A stretch of DNA of 64,000 nucleotides. Origin: Bursaphelenchus xylophilus. Its lineage: Eukaryota; Nematoda; Chromadorea; Rhabditida; Aphelenchoididae. This document shows, one piece after another, positions 1 to 12,506 of the stretch. The notes under the pieces were generated by a model. The model was given only the letters and a program-made list of their open reading frames with translations. It did no database searches and was not told where the DNA came from. The stretch spans positions 12,271,291 to 12,335,290 of the forward strand of contig CAJFCV020000001.1 in assembly GCA_904066235.2 (NCBI GenBank). The letters are read 5' to 3'. The first letter of the stretch is position 1, and every line of letters starts with the position of its first letter. The position numbers and the translations under genes are program-made.

Positions 1-2235
1 CAAACTACGCCCACACTGGGCGAAACACTCTGATATTATACTAGACACCGGTTTTGAAAAAAGGTGAATTAGTGATGACGGAGTGAATTGACAAGACATA
101 CACCATTCGAAAGGTAACCTCCTAAGATTTTAGCATGGCAAGTTTCAGCATTTTTGGAATCAAACTACGCCCACACTGGGCGAAACACTCTGATATTATA
201 CTAGACACCGGTTTTGAAAAAAGGTGAATTAGTGATGACGGAGTGAATTGACAAGACATACACCATTCGAAAGCAAATCGCCTGAGATTTTAGCATGGCA
301 AGTTTCAGCATTTTTGGAATCAAACTACGCCCACACTGGGCGAAAAACTCTGATATTATACCAGACATCAGTTTGAAAAAAAAGTGAATTAGTGATGACG
401 GAGTGAATTGACAAGACATACACCATTCGAAAGGTGACCTTCTAAGATTTTAGCATGGCAAGCCTCAGCTTTTTTGGAGTCAAACTACGCCCACACTGGG
501 CGAAAAACTCTGATATTATACTAGACATCAGTTTGAAAAAAAGTGAATTAGTGATGACGGAGTGAATTGACAAGACATACACCATTCGAAAGGTGACCTC
601 GTAAGATTTTAGCATGGCAAGTCTCAGCTTTTTTGGAATCAAACTACGCCCACACTGGGCGAAAAACTCTGATATTATACTAGACACCGGTTTTGAAAAA
701 AGGTGAATTAGTGATGACGGAGTGAATTGACAAGACATACACCATTCGAAAGGTGACCTCCTAAGATTTTAGCATGGCAAGTCTCAGCTTTTTTGGAAAC
801 AAACTACGCCCACACTGGGCGAAAAACTCTGATATTATACTAGACATCAGTTTGAAAAAAAGTGAATTAGTGATGACGGAGTGAATTGACAAGACATACA
901 CCATTCGAAAGGTAACCTCCTAAGATTTTAGCATGGCAAGCCTCAGCTTTTTTGGAATCAAACTACGCCCACACTGGGCGAAAAACTCTGATATTATACT
1001 AGACACCGGTTTTGAAAAAAGGTGAATTAGTGATGACGGAGTGAATTGACAAGACATACACCATTCGAAAGGTGACCTCCTAAGATTTTAGCATGGCAAG
1101 TCTCAGCTTTTTTGGAATCAAACTACGCCCACACTGGGCGAAACACTCTGATATTATACTAGACACCGGTTTTGAAAAAAGGTGAATTAGTGATGACGGA
1201 GTGAATTGACAAGACATACACCATTCGAAAGGTAACCTCCTAAGATTTTAGCATGGCAAGTTTCAGCATTTTTGGAATCAAACTACGCCCACACTGGGCG
1301 AAACACTCTGATATTATACTAGACACCGGTTTTGAAAAAAGGTGAATTAGTGATGACGGAGTGAATTGACAAGACATACACCATTCGAAAGCAAATCGCC
1401 TGAGATTTTAGCATGGCAAGTTTCAGCATTTTTGGAATCAAACTACGCCCACACTGGGCGAAAAACTCTGATATTATACCAGACATCAGTTTGAAAAAAA
1501 GTGAATTAGTGATGACGGAGTGAATTGACAAGACATACACCATTCGAAAGGTGACCTTCTAAGATTTTAGCATGGCAAGCCTCAGCTTTTTTGGAGTCAA
1601 ACTACGCCCACACTGGGCGAAAAACTCTGATATTATACTAGACATCAGTTTGAAAAAAAGTGAATTAGTGATGACGGAGTGAATTGACAAGACATACACC
1701 ATTCGAAAGGTGACCTCCTAAGATTTTAGCATGGCAAGTCTCAGCTTTTTTGGAATCAAACTACGCCCACACTGGGCGAAAAACTCTGATATTATACTAG
1801 ACACCGGTTTTGAAAAAAAGGTGAATTAGTGATGACGGAGTGAATTGACAAGACATACACCATTCGAAAGGTGACCTCCTAAGATTTTAGCATGGCAAGT
1901 CTCAGCTTTTTTGGAAACAAACTACGCCCACACTGGGCGAAAAACTCTGATATTATACTAGACATCAGTTTGAAAAAAAAGTGAATTAGTGATGACGGAG
2001 TGAATTGACAAGACATACACCATTCGAAAGGTAACCTCCTAAGATTTTAGCATGGCAAGCCTCAGCTTTTTTGGAATCAAACTACGCCCACACTGGGCGA
2101 AAAACTCTGATATTATACTAGACATCAGTTTGAAAAAAAGTGAATTAGTGATGACGGAGTGAATTGACAAGACATACACCATTCGAAAGGTGACCTCCTA
2201 AGATTTTAGCATGGCAAGTCTCAGCTTTTTTGGAA
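1..2235 (+). repeat. Higher-order repeat, 7 monomers, two copies of about 1117 bp
   Basis: The order of variant monomers at 1-1117 recurs at 1118-2235. The diagnostic monomer with GCAAATCGCC near 274 returns near 1391, the ACCAGACATC monomer near 360 returns near 1479, and TTTCAGCATTT occurs before both. The last monomer of the second copy differs (CATCAG and GGAAAC instead of CACCGG and GGAATC). This is the pattern expected from a tandem duplication by unequal exchange in monomer register. Confidence 0.85.
5..19. other. Small hairpin present in nearly every monomer (example copy)
   Basis: Each typical monomer contains CGCCCA CAC TGGGCG, a 6-bp perfect inverted repeat around three bases (first copy near 8-22 by monomer phase; every 159-160 bp thereafter). 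The GTGCG subfamily breaks one arm by G to T, and the CGCCCG variant near 57.0-57.5 kb changes the other. It is the only perfect short dyad of note in the monomer besides TTCGAA. It could be a protein-binding dyad or simply chance; no function is shown. Confidence 0.45.
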
Positions 2236-5200
2236 ACAAACTACGCCCACACTGGGCGAAAAACTCTGATATTATACTAGACATCAGTTTGAAAAAAAGT
2301 GAATTAGTGATGACGGAGTGAATTGACAAGACATACACCATTCGAAAGGTAACCTCCTATGATTTTAGCATGGCAAGTTTCAGCTTTTTTGGAATCAAAC
2401 TACGCCCACACTGGGCGAAAAACTCTGATATTATACTAGACATCAGTTTGAAAAAAAAGTGAATTAGTGATGACGGAGTGAATTGACAAGACATACACCA
2501 TTCGTAAGGTGACCTCCTACGATTTTAGCATGGCAAGTCTCAGCTTTTTTGGAATCAAACTACGCCCACACTGGGCGAAAAACTCTGATATTATACCAGA
2601 CATCAGTTTGAAAAAAAGTGAATTAGTGATGACGGAGTGAATTGACAAGACATACACCATTCGAAAGGTGACCTTCTAAGATTTTAGCATGGCAAGCCTC
2701 AGCTTTTTTGGAGTCAAACTACGCCCACACTGGGCGAAAAACTCTGATATTATACTAGACATCAGTTTGAAAAAAAGTGAATTAGTGATGACGGAGTGAA
2801 TTGACAAGACATACACCATTCGAAAGGTGACCTCCTAAGATTTTAGCATGGCAAGTCTCAGCTTTTTTGGAATCAAACTACGCCCACACTGGGCGAAAAA
2901 CTCTGATATTATACTAGACACCGGTTTTGAAAAAAGGTGAATTAGTGATGACGGAGTGAATTGACAAGACATACACCATTCGAAAGGTGACCTCCTAAGA
3001 TTTTAGCATGGCAAGTCTCAGCTTTTTTGGAATCAAACTACGCCCACACTGGGCGAAAAACTCTGATATTATACTAGACATCAGTTTGAAAAAAAAGTGA
3101 ATTAGTGATGACGGAGTGAATTGACAAGACATACACCATTCGAAAGGTGACCTCCTAAGATTTTAGCATGGCAAGCCTCAGCTTTTTTGGAATCAAACTA
3201 CGCCCACACTGGGCGAAAAACTCTGATATTATACTAGACATCAGTTTGAAAAAAAAGTGAATTAGTGATGACGGAGTGAATTGACAAGACATACACCATT
3301 CGAAAGGTGACCTCCTAAGATTTTAGCATGGCAAGTCTCAGCTTTTTTGGAAACAAACTACGCCCACACTGGGCGAAAAACTCTGATATTATACTAGACA
3401 TCAGTTTGAAAAAAAGTGAATTAGTGATGACGGAGTGAATTGACAAGACATACACCATTCGAAAGGTGACCTCCTAAGATTTTAGCATGGCAAGTCTCAG
3501 CTTTTTTGGAATCAAACTACGCCCACACTGGGCGAAAAACTCTGATATTATACTAGACATCAGTTTGAAAAAAAAGTGAATTAGTGATGACGGAGTGAAT
3601 TGACAAGACATACACCATTCGAAAGGTGACCTCCTAAGATTTTAGCATGGCAAGTCTCAGCTTTTTTGGAATCAAACTACGCCCACACTGGGCGAAAAAC
3701 TCTGATATTATACTAGACATCAGTTTGAAAAAAAAGTGAATTAGTGATGACGGAGTGAATTGACAAGACATACACCATTCGAAAGGTGACCTCCTAAGAT
3801 TTTAGCATGGCAAGCCTCAGCTTTTTTGGAATCAAACTACGCCCACACTGGGCGAAAAACTCTGATATTATACTAGACATCAGTTTGAAAAAAAGTGAAT
3901 TAGTGATGACGGAGTGAATTGACAAGACATACACCATTCGAAAGGTGACCTCCTAAGATTTTAGCATGGCAAGTCTCAGCTTTTTTGGAGTCAAACTACG
4001 CCCACACTGGGCGAAAAACTCTGATATTATACTAGACATCAGTTTGAAAAAAAAGTGAATTAGTGATGACGGAGTGAATTGACAAGACATACACCATTCG
4101 AAAGGTGACCTCCTAAGATTTTAGCATGGCAAGTCTCAGCTTTTTTGGAATCAAACTACGCCCACACTGGGCGAAAAACTCTGATATTATACTAGACATC
4201 AGTTTGAAAAAAAAGTGAATTAGTGATGACGGAGTGAATTGACAAGACATACACCATTCGAAAGGTGACCTCCTAAGATTTTAGCATGGCAAGTCTCAGC
4301 TTTTTTGGAATCAAACTACGCCCACACTGGGCGAAAAACTCTGATATTATACTAGACACCGGTTTTGAAAAAAGGTGAATTAGTGATGACGGAGTGAATT
4401 GACAAGACATACACCATTCGAAAGGTGACCTCCTAAGATTTTAGCATGGCAAGTCTCAGCTTTTTTGGAAACAAACTACGCCCACACTGGGCGAAAAACT
4501 CTGATATTATACTAGACATCAGTTTGAAAAAAAAGTGAATTAGTGATGACGGAGTGAATTGACAAGACATACACCATTCGAAAGGTAACCTCCTAAGATT
4601 TTAGCATGGCAAGCCTCAGCTTTTTTGGAATCAAACTACGCCCACACTGGGCGAAAAACTCTGATATTATACTAGACATCAGTTTGAAAAAAAAGTGAAT
4701 TAGTGATGACGGAGTGAATTGACAAGACATACACCATTCGAAAGGTGACCTCCTAAGATTTTAGCATGGCAAGTCTCAGCTTTTTTGGAAACAAACTACG
4801 CCCACACTGGGCGAAAAACTCTGATATTATACTAGACATCAGTTTGAAAAAAAAGTGAATTAGTGATGACGGAGTGAATTGACAAGACATACACCATTCG
4901 AAAGGTAACCTCCTATGATTTTAGCATGGCAAGTTTCAGCTTTTTTGGAATCAAACTACGCCCACACTGGGCGAAAAACTCTGATATTATACTAGACATC
5001 AGTTTGAAAAAAAAGTGAATTAGTGATGACGGAGTGAATTGACAAGACATACACCATTCGTAAGGTGACCTCCTACGATTTTAGCATGGCAAGTCTCAGC
5101 TTTTTTGGAATCAAACTACGCCCACACTGGGCGAAAAACTCTGATATTATACCAGACATCAGTTTGAAAAAAAAGTGAATTAGTGATGACGGAGTGAACT

Positions 5201-5909
5201 GACAAGACATACACCATTCGAAAGGTGACCTTCTAAGATTTTAGCATGGCAAGCCTCAGCTTTTTTGGAGTCAAACTACGCCCACACTGGGCGAAAAACT
5301 CTGATATTATACTAGACATCAGTTTGAAAAAAAGTGAATTAGTGATGACGGAGTGAATTGACAAGACATACACCATTCGAAAGGTGACCTCCTAAGATTT
5401 TAGCATGGCAAGTCTCAGCTTTTTTGGAATCAAACTACGCCCACACTGGGCGAAAAACTCTGATATTATACTAGACACCGGTTTTGAAAAAAGGTGAATT
5501 AGTGATGACGGAGTGAATTGACAAGACATACACCATTCGAAAGGTGACCTCCTAAGATTTTAGCATGGCAAGTCTCAGCTTTTTTGGAATCAAACTACGC
5601 CCACACTGGGCGAAAAACTCTGATATTATACTAGACATCAGTTTGAAAAAAAGTGAATTAGTGATGACGGAGTGAATTGACAAGACATACACCATTCGAA
5701 AGGTGACCTCCTAAGATTTTAGCATGGCAAGCCTCAGCTTTTTTGGAATCAAACTACGCCCACACTGGGCGAAAAACTCTGATATTATACTAGACATCAG
5801 TTTGAAAAAAAAGTGAATTAGTGATGACGGAGTGAATTGACAAGACATACACCATTCGAAAGGTGACCTCCTAAGATTTTAGCATGGCAAGTCTCAGCTT
5901 TTTTGGAAA
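1918..5909 (+). repeat. Higher-order repeat, 16-monomer spacing (2556 bp)
   Basis: The private variants TTCGTAAGG with CCTACG (2501 and 5057) and ACCAGACATC (near 2595 and 5151) recur exactly 2556 bp apart, and the monomer order around them agrees at about 1918-3353 and 4474-5909. After that the two copies stop matching. The block therefore looks like a duplication of about nine monomers, or an older 16-monomer repeat partly overwritten. Confidence 0.75.
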
Positions 5910-8900
5910 CAAACTACGCCCACACTGGGCGAAAAACTCTGATATTATACTAGACATCAGTTTGAAAAAAAAGTGAATTAGTGATGACGGAGTGAATTGA
6001 CAAGACATACACCATTCGAAAGGTAACCTCCTATGATTTTAGCATGGCAAGTTTCAGCTTTTTTGGAATCAAACTACGCCCACACTGGGCGAAAAACTCT
6101 GATATTATACTAGACATCAGTTTGAAAAAAAGTGAATTAGTGATGACGGAGTGAATTGACAAGACATACACCATTCGAAAGGTGACCTCCTAAGATTTTA
6201 GCATGGCAAGTCTCAGCTTTTTTGGAATCAAACTACGCCCACACTGGGCGAAAAACTCTGATATTATACTAGACATCAGTTTGAAAAAAAGTGAATTAGT
6301 GATGACGGAGTGAATTGACAAGACATACACCATTCGAAAGGTGACCTCCTAAGATTTTAGCATGGCAAGCCTCAGCTTTTTTGGAATCAAACTACGCCCA
6401 CACTGGGCGAAAAACTCTGATATTATACTAGACATCAGTTTGAAAAAAAGTGAATTAGTGATGACGGAGTGAATTGACAAGACATACACCATTCGAAAGG
6501 TGACCTCCTAAGATTTTAGCATGGCAAGTCTCAGCTTTTTTGGAGTCAAACTACGCCCACACTGGGCGAAAAACTCTGATATTATACTAGACATCAGTTT
6601 GAAAAAAAAGTGAATTAGTCATGACGGAGTGAATTGACAAGACATACACCATTCGAAAGGTGACCTCCTAAGATTTTAGCATGGCAAGTCTCAGCTTTTT
6701 TGGAATCAAACTACGCCCACACTGGGCGAAAAACTCTGATATTATACTAGACATCAGTTTGAAAAAAAGTGAATTAGTGATGACGGAGTGAATTGACAAG
6801 ACATACACCATTCGAAAGGTAACCTCCTATGATTTTAGCATGGCAAGTTTCAGCTTTTTTGGAATCAAACTACGCCCACACTGGGCGAAAAACTCTGATA
6901 TTATACTAGACATCAGTTTGAAAAAAAAGTGAATTAGTGATGACGGAGTGAATTGACAAGACATACACCATTCGAAAGGTGACCTCCTAAGATTTTAGCA
7001 TGGCAAGTCTCAGCTTTTTTGGAATCAAACTACGCCCACACTGGGCGAAAAACTCTGATATTATACTAGACATCAGTTTGAAAAAAAAGTGAATTAGTGA
7101 TGACGGAGTGAATTGACAAGACATACACCATTCGAAAGGTGACCTCCTAAGATTTTAGCATGGCAAGTCTCAGCTTTTTTGGAATCAAACTACGCCCACA
7201 CTGGGCGAAAAACTCTGATATTATACTAGACATCAGTTTGAAAAAAAAGTGAATTAGTGATGACGGAGTGAATTGACAAGACATACACCATTCGAAAGGT
7301 AACCTCCTATGATTTTAGCATGGCAAGTTTCAGCTTTTTTGGAATCAAACTACGCCCACACTGGGCGAAAAACTCTGATATTATACTAGACATCAGTTTG
7401 AAAAAAAGTGAATTAGTGATGACGGAGTGAATTGACAAGACATACACCATTCGAAAGGTGACCTCCTAAGATTTTAGCATGGCAAGTCTCAGCTTTTTTG
7501 GAAACAAACTACGCCCACACTGGGCGAAAAACTCTGATATTATACTAGACATCAGTTTGAAAAAAAAGTGAATTAGTGATGACGGAGTGAATTGACAAGA
7601 CATACACCATTCGAAAGGTAACCTCCTATGATTTTAGCATGGCAAGTTTCAGCTTTTTTGGAACCAAACTACGCCCACACTGGGCGAAAAACTCTGATAT
7701 TATACTAGACATCAGTTTGAAAAAAAGTGAATTAGTGATGACGGAGTGAATTGACAAGACATACACCATTCGAAAGGTGACCTCCTAAGATTTTAGCATG
7801 GCAAGTCTCAGCTTTTTTGGAATCAAACTACGCCCACACTGGGCGAAAAACTCTGATATTATACTAGACACCGGTTTTGAAAAAATGTGAATTAGTGATG
7901 ACGGAGTGAATTGACAAGACATACACCATTCGAAAGGTGACCTCCTAAGATTTTAGCATGGCAAGTCTCAGCTTTTTTGGAATCAAACTACGCCCACACT
8001 GGGCGAAAAACTCTGATATTATACTAGACATCAGTTTGAAAAAAAAGTGAATTAGTGATGACGGAGTGAATTGACAAGACATACACCATTCGAAAGGTAA
8101 CCTCCTATGATTTTAGCATGGCAAGTTTCAGCTTTTTTGGAATCAAACTACGCCCACACTGGGCGAAAAACTCTGATATTATACTAGACATCAGTTTGAA
8201 AAAAAGTGAATTAGTGATGACGGAGTGAATTGACAAGACATACACCATTCGAAAGGTGACCTCCTAAGATTTTAGCATGGCAAGTCTCAGCTTTTTTGGA
8301 ATCAAACTACGCCCACACTGGGCGAAAAACTCTGATATTATACTAGACATCAGTTTGAAAAAAAGTGAATTAGTGATGACGGAGTGAATTGACAAGACAT
8401 ACACCATTCGAAAGGTGACCTCCAAAGATTTTAGCATGGCAAGTCTCAGCTTTTTTGGAATCAAACTACGCCCACACTGGGCGAAAAACTCTGATATTAT
8501 ACTAGACATCAGTTTGAAAAAAAAGTGAATTAGTGATGACGGAGTGAATTGACAAGACATACACCATTCGAAAGGTGACCTCCTAAGATTTTAGCATGGC
8601 AAGTCTCAGCTTTTTTGGAAACAAACTACGCCCACACTGGGCGAAAAACTCTGATATTATACTAGACATCAGTTTGAAAAAAAGTGAATTAGTGATGACG
8701 GAGTGAATTGACAAGACATACACCATTCGAAAGGTAACCTCCTATGATTTTAGCATGGCAAGTTTCAGCTTTTTTGGAATCAAACTACGCCCACACTGGG
8801 CGAAAAACTCTGATATTATACTAGACATCAGTTTGAAAAAAAGTGAATTAGTGATGACGGAGTGAATTGACAAGACATACACCATTCGAAAGGTGACCTC

Positions 8901-11900
8901 CTAAGATTTTAGCATGGCAAGTCTCAGCTTTTTTGGAATCAAACTACGCCCACACTGGGCGAAAAACTCTGATATTATACTAGACATCAGTTTGAAAAAA
9001 AAGTGAATTAGTGATGACGGAGTGAATTGACAAGACATACACCATTCGAAAGGTGACCTCCTAAGATTTTAGCATGGCAAGCCTCAGCTTTTTTGGAATC
9101 AAACTACGCCCACACTGGGCGAAAAACTCTGATATTATACTAGACATCAGTTTGAAAAAAAAGTGAATTAGTGATGACGGAGTGAATTGACAAGACATAC
9201 ACCATTCGAAAGGTGACCTCCTAAGATTTTAGCATGGCAAGTCTCAGCTTTTTTGGAGTCAAACTACGCCCACACTGGGCGAAAAACTCTGATATTATAC
9301 TAGACATCAGTTTGAAAAAAAAGTGAATTAGTCATGACGGAGTGAATTGACAAGACATACACCATTCGAAAGGTGACCTCCTAAGATTTTAGCATGGCAA
9401 GTCTCAGCTTTTTTGGAATCAAACTACGCCCACACTGGGCGAAAAACTCTGATATTATACTAGACATCAGTTTGAAAAAAAGTGAATTAGTGATGACGGA
9501 GTGAATTGACAAGACATACACCATTCGAAAGGTAACCTCCTATGATTTTAGCATGGCAAGTTTCAGCTTTTTTGGAATCAAACTACGCCCACACTGGGCG
9601 AAAAACTCTGATATTATACTAGACATCAGTTTGAAAAAAAGTGAATTAGTGATGACGGAGTGAATTGACAAGACATACACCATTCGAAAGGTGACCTCCT
9701 AAGATTTTAGCATGGCAAGTCTCAGCTTTTTTGGAATCAAACTACGCCCACACTGGGCGAAAAACTCTGATATTATACTAGACATCAGTTTGAAAAAAAG
9801 TGAATTAGTGATGACGGAGTGAATTGACAAGACATACACCATTCGAAAGGTGACCTCCTAAGATTTTAGCATGGCAAGTCTCAGCTTTTTTGGAATCAAA
9901 CTACGCCCACACTGGGCGAAAAACTCTGATATTATACTAGACATCAGTTTGAAAAAAAAGTGAATTAGTGATGACGGAGTGAATTGACAAGACATACACC
10001 ATTCGAAAGGTAACCTCCTATGATTTTAGCATGGCAAGTTTCAGCTTTTTTGGAATCAAACTACGCCCACACTGGGCGAAAAACTCTGATATTATACTAG
10101 ACATCAGTTTGAAAAAAAAGTGAATTAGTGATGACGGAGTGAATTGACAAGACATACACCATTCGAAAGGTGACCTCCTAAGATTTTAGCATGGCAAGTC
10201 TCAGCTTTTTTGGAAACAAACTACGCCCACACTGGGCGAAAAACTCTGATATTATACTAGACATCAGTTTGAAAAAAAAGTGAATTAGTGATGACGGAGT
10301 GAATTGACAAGACATACACCATTCGAAAGGTAACCTCCTATGATTTTAGCATGGCAAGTTTCAGCTTTTTTGGAACCAAACTACGCCCACACTGGGCGAA
10401 AAACTCTGATATTATACTAGACATCAGTTTGAAAAAAAGTGAATTAGTGATGACGGAGTGAATTGACAAGACATACACCATTCGAAAGGTGACCTCCTAA
10501 GATTTTAGCATGGCAAGTCTCAGCTTTTTTGGAATCAAACTACGCCCACACTGGGCGAAAAACTCTGATATTATACTAGACACCGGTTTTGAAAAAATGT
10601 GAATTAGTGATGACGGAGTGAATTGACAAGACATACACCATTCGAAAGGTGACCTCCTAAGATTTTAGCATGGCAAGTCTCAGCTTTTTTGGAATCAAAC
10701 TACGCCCACACTGGGCGAAAAACTCTGATATTATACTAGACATCAGTTTGAAAAAAAAGTGAATTAGTGATGACGGAGTGAATTGACAAGACATACACCA
10801 TTCGAAAGGTAACCTCCTATGATTTTAGCATGGCAAGTTTCAGCTTTTTTGGAATCAAACTACGCCCACACTGGGCGAAAAACTCTGATATTATACTAGA
10901 CATCAGTTTGAAAAAAAGTGAATTAGTGATGACGGAGTGAATTGACAAGACATACACCATTCGAAAGGTGACCTCCTAAGATTTTAGCATGGCAAGTCTC
11001 AGCTTTTTTGGAATCAAACTACGCCCACACTGGGCGAAAAACTCTGATATTATACTAGACATCAGTTTGAAAAAAAAGTGAATTAGTGATGACGGAGTGA
11101 ATTGACAAGACATACACCATTCGAAAGGTGACCTCCTAAGATTTTAGCATGGCAAGTCTCAGCTTTTTTGGAATCAAACTACGCCCACACTGGGCGAAAA
11201 ACTCTGATATTATACTAGACATCAGTTTGAAAAAAAGTGAATTAGTGATGACGGAGTGAATTGACAAGACATACACCATTCGAAAGGTGACCTCCTAAGA
11301 TTTTAGCATGGCAAGTCTCAGCTTTTTTGGAAACAAACTACGCCCACACTGGGCGAAAAACTCTGATATTATACTAGACATCAGTTTGAAAAAAAAGTGA
11401 ATTAGTGATGACGGAGTGAATTGACAAGACATACACCATTCGAAAGGTAACCTCCTATGATTTTAGCATGGCAAGTTTCAGCTTTTTTGGAATCAAACTA
11501 CGCCCACACTGGGCGAAAAACTCTGATATTATACTAGACATCAGTTTGAAAAAAAAGTGAATTAGTGATGACGGAGTGAATTGACAAGACATACACCATT
11601 CGAAAGGTGACCTCCTAAGATTTTAGCATGGCAAGTCTCAGCTTTTTTGGAATCAAACTACGCCCACACTGGGCGAAAAACTCTGATATTATACTAGACA
11701 TCAGTTTGAAAAAAAGTGAATTAGTGATGACGGAGTGAATTGACAAGACATACACCATTCGAAAGGTGACCTCCTAAGATTTTAGCATGGCAAGCCTCAG
11801 CTTTTTTGGAATCAAACTACGCCCACACTGGGCGAAAAACTCTGATATTATACTAGACATCAGTTTGAAAAAAAAGTGAATTAGTGATGACGGAGTGAAT

Positions 11901-11970
11901 TGACAAGACATACACCATTCGAAAGGTGACCTCCTAAGATTTTAGCATGGCAAGTCTCAGCTTTTTTGGA
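5750..11970 (+). repeat. Higher-order repeat, 17 monomers (2712 bp), about 2.3 copies
   Basis: Three independent rare variants repeat at the same distance: ATTAGTCATG (C at 6620 and 9333), GGAACCAAAC (7661 and 10373) and AAAAATGTGAA (T at 7886 and 10598). The surrounding order of CCTATG/TTTCAG, GGAAAC, GCCTCAG and GGAGTC monomers matches through both copies. The opening GGAAAC then CCTATG pattern of 5750-6060 is seen again at about 8460 and about 11330. Small indels in the A-tract account for the 1-bp differences in spacing. Confidence 0.85.
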
Positions 11971-12057
11971 ATCAAACTACGCCCACACTAGGCGAAAAAC
12001 TCTGATATTATACTAGACACCGGTTTTGAAAAAAGGTGAATTAGTGATGACGGAGTG

Positions 12058-12061
12058 AATT
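12058..12061. repeat. Target-site duplication, left copy (AATT)
   Basis: The uninterrupted monomer reads GAGTGAATTGACAAG. The left flank ends GAGTGAATT and the right flank restarts AATTGACAAG, so AATT is present twice around the element. Because AATT is palindromic, the same bases also allow a 2-bp AT duplication with ends TAAGAGCG, or no duplication with ends TTAAGAGCG. The 4-bp reading gives ends AAGAGCG. Confidence 0.75.
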
Positions 12062-12092
12062 AAGAGCGAAGGAATAAGAATTTTTTCTCGAG
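12062..12092 (+). repeat. Terminal inverted repeat, left end (31 bp perfect)
   Basis: Begins AAGAGCGAAGGAATAAGAAT and ends CTCGAG. It is identical over 31 bp to the reverse complement of 14038-14068. Matching continues beyond with few changes through GCTGGATTCGCTACC and the CAATTTCAAAAAGTAGCG stretch. A perfect extreme end next to more diverged inner arms fits selection for transposase recognition. Confidence 0.93.
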
Positions 12093-12131
12093 CTCGAGAA
12101 TGGTTGCTGGATTCGCTACCAATTTCAAAAA

Positions 12132-12306
12132 GTAGCGAAATGATCGATTTGCGACGTGGTCTCGGTAGCGAATCCTTCTTTTCGCGACCTCCGAAAAAGT
12201 CGGTCGCGAATCGGCGTTTTCGCTACCTCCGCGAGAGAGGAGGTAGCAAAACGGCGTTTTTGCGACGGCGCGGAATTGGAAGGTAGCAAATCCGCGGATT
12301 TGCGAC
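12132..12306 (+). repeat. Five 24-bp near-palindromic modules, left subterminal array
   Basis: Modules lie at 12132-12155, 12165-12188, 12203-12226, 12243-12266 and 12283-12306. Each has the form GTAGCRAA, eight variable bases, TTYGCGAC, or its reverse complement (the third module is reversed). The halves pair with each other except for the A/C difference in GTAGC against GTCGC, so each module is a directional near-palindrome. Starts are 33, 38, 40 and 40 bp apart. Repeated subterminal motifs of this kind often bind transposase or its accessory proteins; that role is inferred here. The GC-rich, CpG-rich sequence contrasts with the AT-rich gene remnant beside it. Confidence 0.85.
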
Positions 12307-12462
12307 GTCCCAAATACATATAAACTCCGCCCCCTGAGTTTTGCAGCCAACCACCGCGTTTTGGCCTTTTTTGACAAAAAAATACCATTTATGGTGAAAA
12401 ATTTTGCTTGTAAATCGTACATTTACGAAATTATGAAAGAAAAAGTCTTCTTCGTTAAAATA

Positions 12463-12468
12463 TTTATT
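12463..12468 (-). promoter_or_regulatory. Possible polyadenylation signal AATAAA of left gene remnant
   Basis: On the minus strand AATAAA lies about 40 bases beyond the TAA at 12507-12509, inside a TTATTAATAAATA context that is also present at the matching place of the right arm. Conservation in both arms and position just past a stop suggest that the arm includes the 3' end of a gene. The region is AT-rich, so a chance match is possible. Confidence 0.4.
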
Positions 12469-12506
12469 AATAAAAGACGTACATTTTCGTATAAAATATG
12501 CGTTTT

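Larger units (their letters stand above)
1..12061 (+). repeat. Satellite array, left block (158-161 bp monomer, about 76 copies)
   Basis: Head-to-tail copies of one monomer, all in the same orientation. Monomer starts, taken at CAAACTACGC, fall at 1, 161, 321, 481, 640, 800, 959, 1119 and so on. Length varies between 158 and 161 bp mainly through the A-tract after CAGTTTG or GGTTTTG. Most differences sit at a few recurrent sites: AAAACTC/ACACTC, CATCAG/CACCGG, GTGAATT/GGTGAATT, GGTGACC/GGTAACC, CTAAG/CTATG, TCTCAG/CCTCAG/TTTCAG, GGAATC/GGAAAC/GGAGTC. This block never shows the GACGTACACC variant that is common after 19.5 kb. No gene or RNA is visible in it. The last monomer is cut at GAGTGAATT by the inserted element, and it carries a private change (CACTAGGCG near 11990). 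Confidence 0.98.

Noticed and set aside
201..738. Minus-strand ORFs of 72-100 residues inside the satellite (also at 1319-1543, 8264-8560, 57298-57600)
   Set aside because: They are the same monomer read repeatedly, start and stop with A-tract length changes, and show no codon-level conservation beyond the DNA repeat.
12307..12330. TATA box (ATATAAA) as promoter in the left arm
   Set aside because: It lies beyond the 3' end of the gene remnant, is absent from the matching place in the right arm, and has no gene downstream on the plus strand.
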